A stretch of 6,580 nucleotides of DNA. Source: Palsa-883 sp035486355 (GTDB lineage Bacteria > Pseudomonadota > Alphaproteobacteria > Acetobacterales > Acetobacteraceae). The DNA lies in the NCBI GenBank assembly GCA_035486355.1, contig DATHNE010000214.1, positions 1 to 6,580 on the forward strand, read 5' to 3'. A model generated the notes under the pieces. The model was given only the letters and a program-made list of their open reading frames with translations, was not told where the DNA came from and made no database searches. The position numbers were made by a program, and so were the translations under genes. Positions 5,972-6,580 of the stretch are shown here, in pieces (positions within the stretch are counted from its first letter, which is position 1; each line of letters opens with the position of its first letter).

Positions 5972-6580
5972 AGTGACGTTTTCGTTGACTGAGCAAACGG
6001 AATACCACCGAGAAATCCTTGGCGCCATCGCCGCCATCAACCGCCGCCTGATAGAATTCCACCGCATGGGCGGCCAGCGGCGTCGGCACGTTGCCCGCCT
6101 CGGCGGCGGCCTGCGACAACTTGATGTCCTTCAGCATCAATTGCGCCATGAAGCCGGGGGCATAGTCGCGATTGGACGGTGCCGCGGGCACCGGCCCGGG
6201 CGCGGGACAGTAGTTCGATAGCGCCCAGGATTGCGCGGTGGCCGTGGTGGTGATCGCATGCAATTTCTCCCAGTCGAGGCCAAGGCTTTTCGCTAACAGA
6301 AAGCCCTCGCTGACGCCTATCATGTTGATTGCGAGCATCATGTTGTTGCAGATCTTGGCCGCCTGGCCAGCGCCCGCGCCCCCCGCGTGGAAAATGTTTT
6401 TGCCCATCACCTGCAGCAGAGGTGCACCACGCGCGAAGGCCGTCTCCGACCCGCCGACCATGAAGGTCAAGGTGCCCGCAGCCGCGCCCGCCGTGCCGCC
6501 CGAGACGGGCGCATCGAGCATGTCCAATCCCGCGGCACGTGCCGCTTCCTCCACCGTCCGGGCGCTGGCGACATCGATGG
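5970..6580 (-). CDS. mmsB: 3-hydroxyisobutyrate dehydrogenase, C-terminal part (5' end beyond window)
   Basis: The last 202 residues of an NAD-dependent beta-hydroxyacid dehydrogenase; the N-terminal Rossmann fold lies outside the window. The family role is oxidation of 3-hydroxyisobutyrate to methylmalonate semialdehyde in valine breakdown. The reading frame stays open to the right edge (IDVASART before VEEAARAAGLDMLDAPVSGG). Diagnostic motifs are DAPVSGG, the substrate-binding loop; GAGQAAKICNNM with the catalytic lysine encoded at 6354-6356; NYCPAPGPVPAAPSNRDYAPGF, typical of 3-hydroxyisobutyrate rather than tartronate semialdehyde reductases; and LMLKDIKL near the end. A GTG at 6552-6554 could be mistaken for a start but lies inside the conserved fold. 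It is followed after nine bases by the acyl-CoA synthetase gene. A related hydroxyacid substrate remains possible. Confidence 0.92.
   Translation of the reverse strand, partial: IDVASARTVEEAARAAGLDMLDAPVSGGTAGAAAGTLTFMVGGSETAFARGAPLLQVMGKNIFHAGGAGAGQAAKICNNMMLAINMIGVSEGFLLAKSLGLDWEKLHAITTTATAQSWALSNYCPAPGPVPAAPSNRDYAPGFMAQLMLKDIKLSQAAAEAGNVPTPLAAHAVEFYQAAVDGGDGAKDFSVVFRLLSQRKRH

Noticed and set aside
6552..6554. GTG as a start for a short dehydrogenase-like gene
   Set aside because: The frame stays open to the window edge and the residues before the GTG match the conserved dehydrogenase fold, so the gene is cut by the window, not truncated.

Overview
This GC-rich bacterial window holds two gene blocks on the minus strand with one plus-strand gene between them. 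The protein families and the tight, overlapping gene packing suit a proteobacterium. I would guess an alphaproteobacterium, but the sequence alone does not prove this. No RNA gene, CRISPR array, insertion sequence or long repeat is visible, and almost every base is coding.

Right-hand block (minus strand, read from 6580 down to 3293). It begins inside a 3-hydroxyisobutyrate dehydrogenase (mmsB-like, valine catabolism), cut by the window edge. Nine bases later comes a 563-residue AMP-forming acyl-CoA synthetase of the acetyl/medium-chain type. After 22 bases follows a 317-residue lipoprotein with two retropepsin-like aspartic protease repeats. The short spacings suggest one operon that joins organic or branched-chain acid activation and oxidation to an uncharacterised envelope protein.

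Middle (plus strand, 2665-3288). A complete GNAT acetyltransferase resembles the bacterial relatives of the acetyltransferase-like domain of O-GlcNAcase. Its stop lies 4 bases from the stop of the protease gene (convergent). Its start is divergent from the transporter operon across a 95-base spacer, the only real intergenic region in the window.

Left-hand block (minus strand, from 2569 to the left edge). This is a branched-chain amino acid type (HAAT/Liv) ABC transporter: two permeases (LivH, LivM), ATPase LivG, and the first codons of ATPase LivF, which runs off the window. The genes overlap at each junction (ATGA, 11 bases, GTGA), which points to translational coupling. No periplasmic binding protein gene is visible.

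The window is mostly ordinary metabolism, and I see no evidence of a wholly new system. The points most worth a second look are the duplicated aspartic protease lipoprotein with an altered second active-site motif (DWG), the degenerate ABC signature of LivG, a possible 6-codon leader ORF that ends on the livH start codon, and the convergent gene pair with no room for a terminator.
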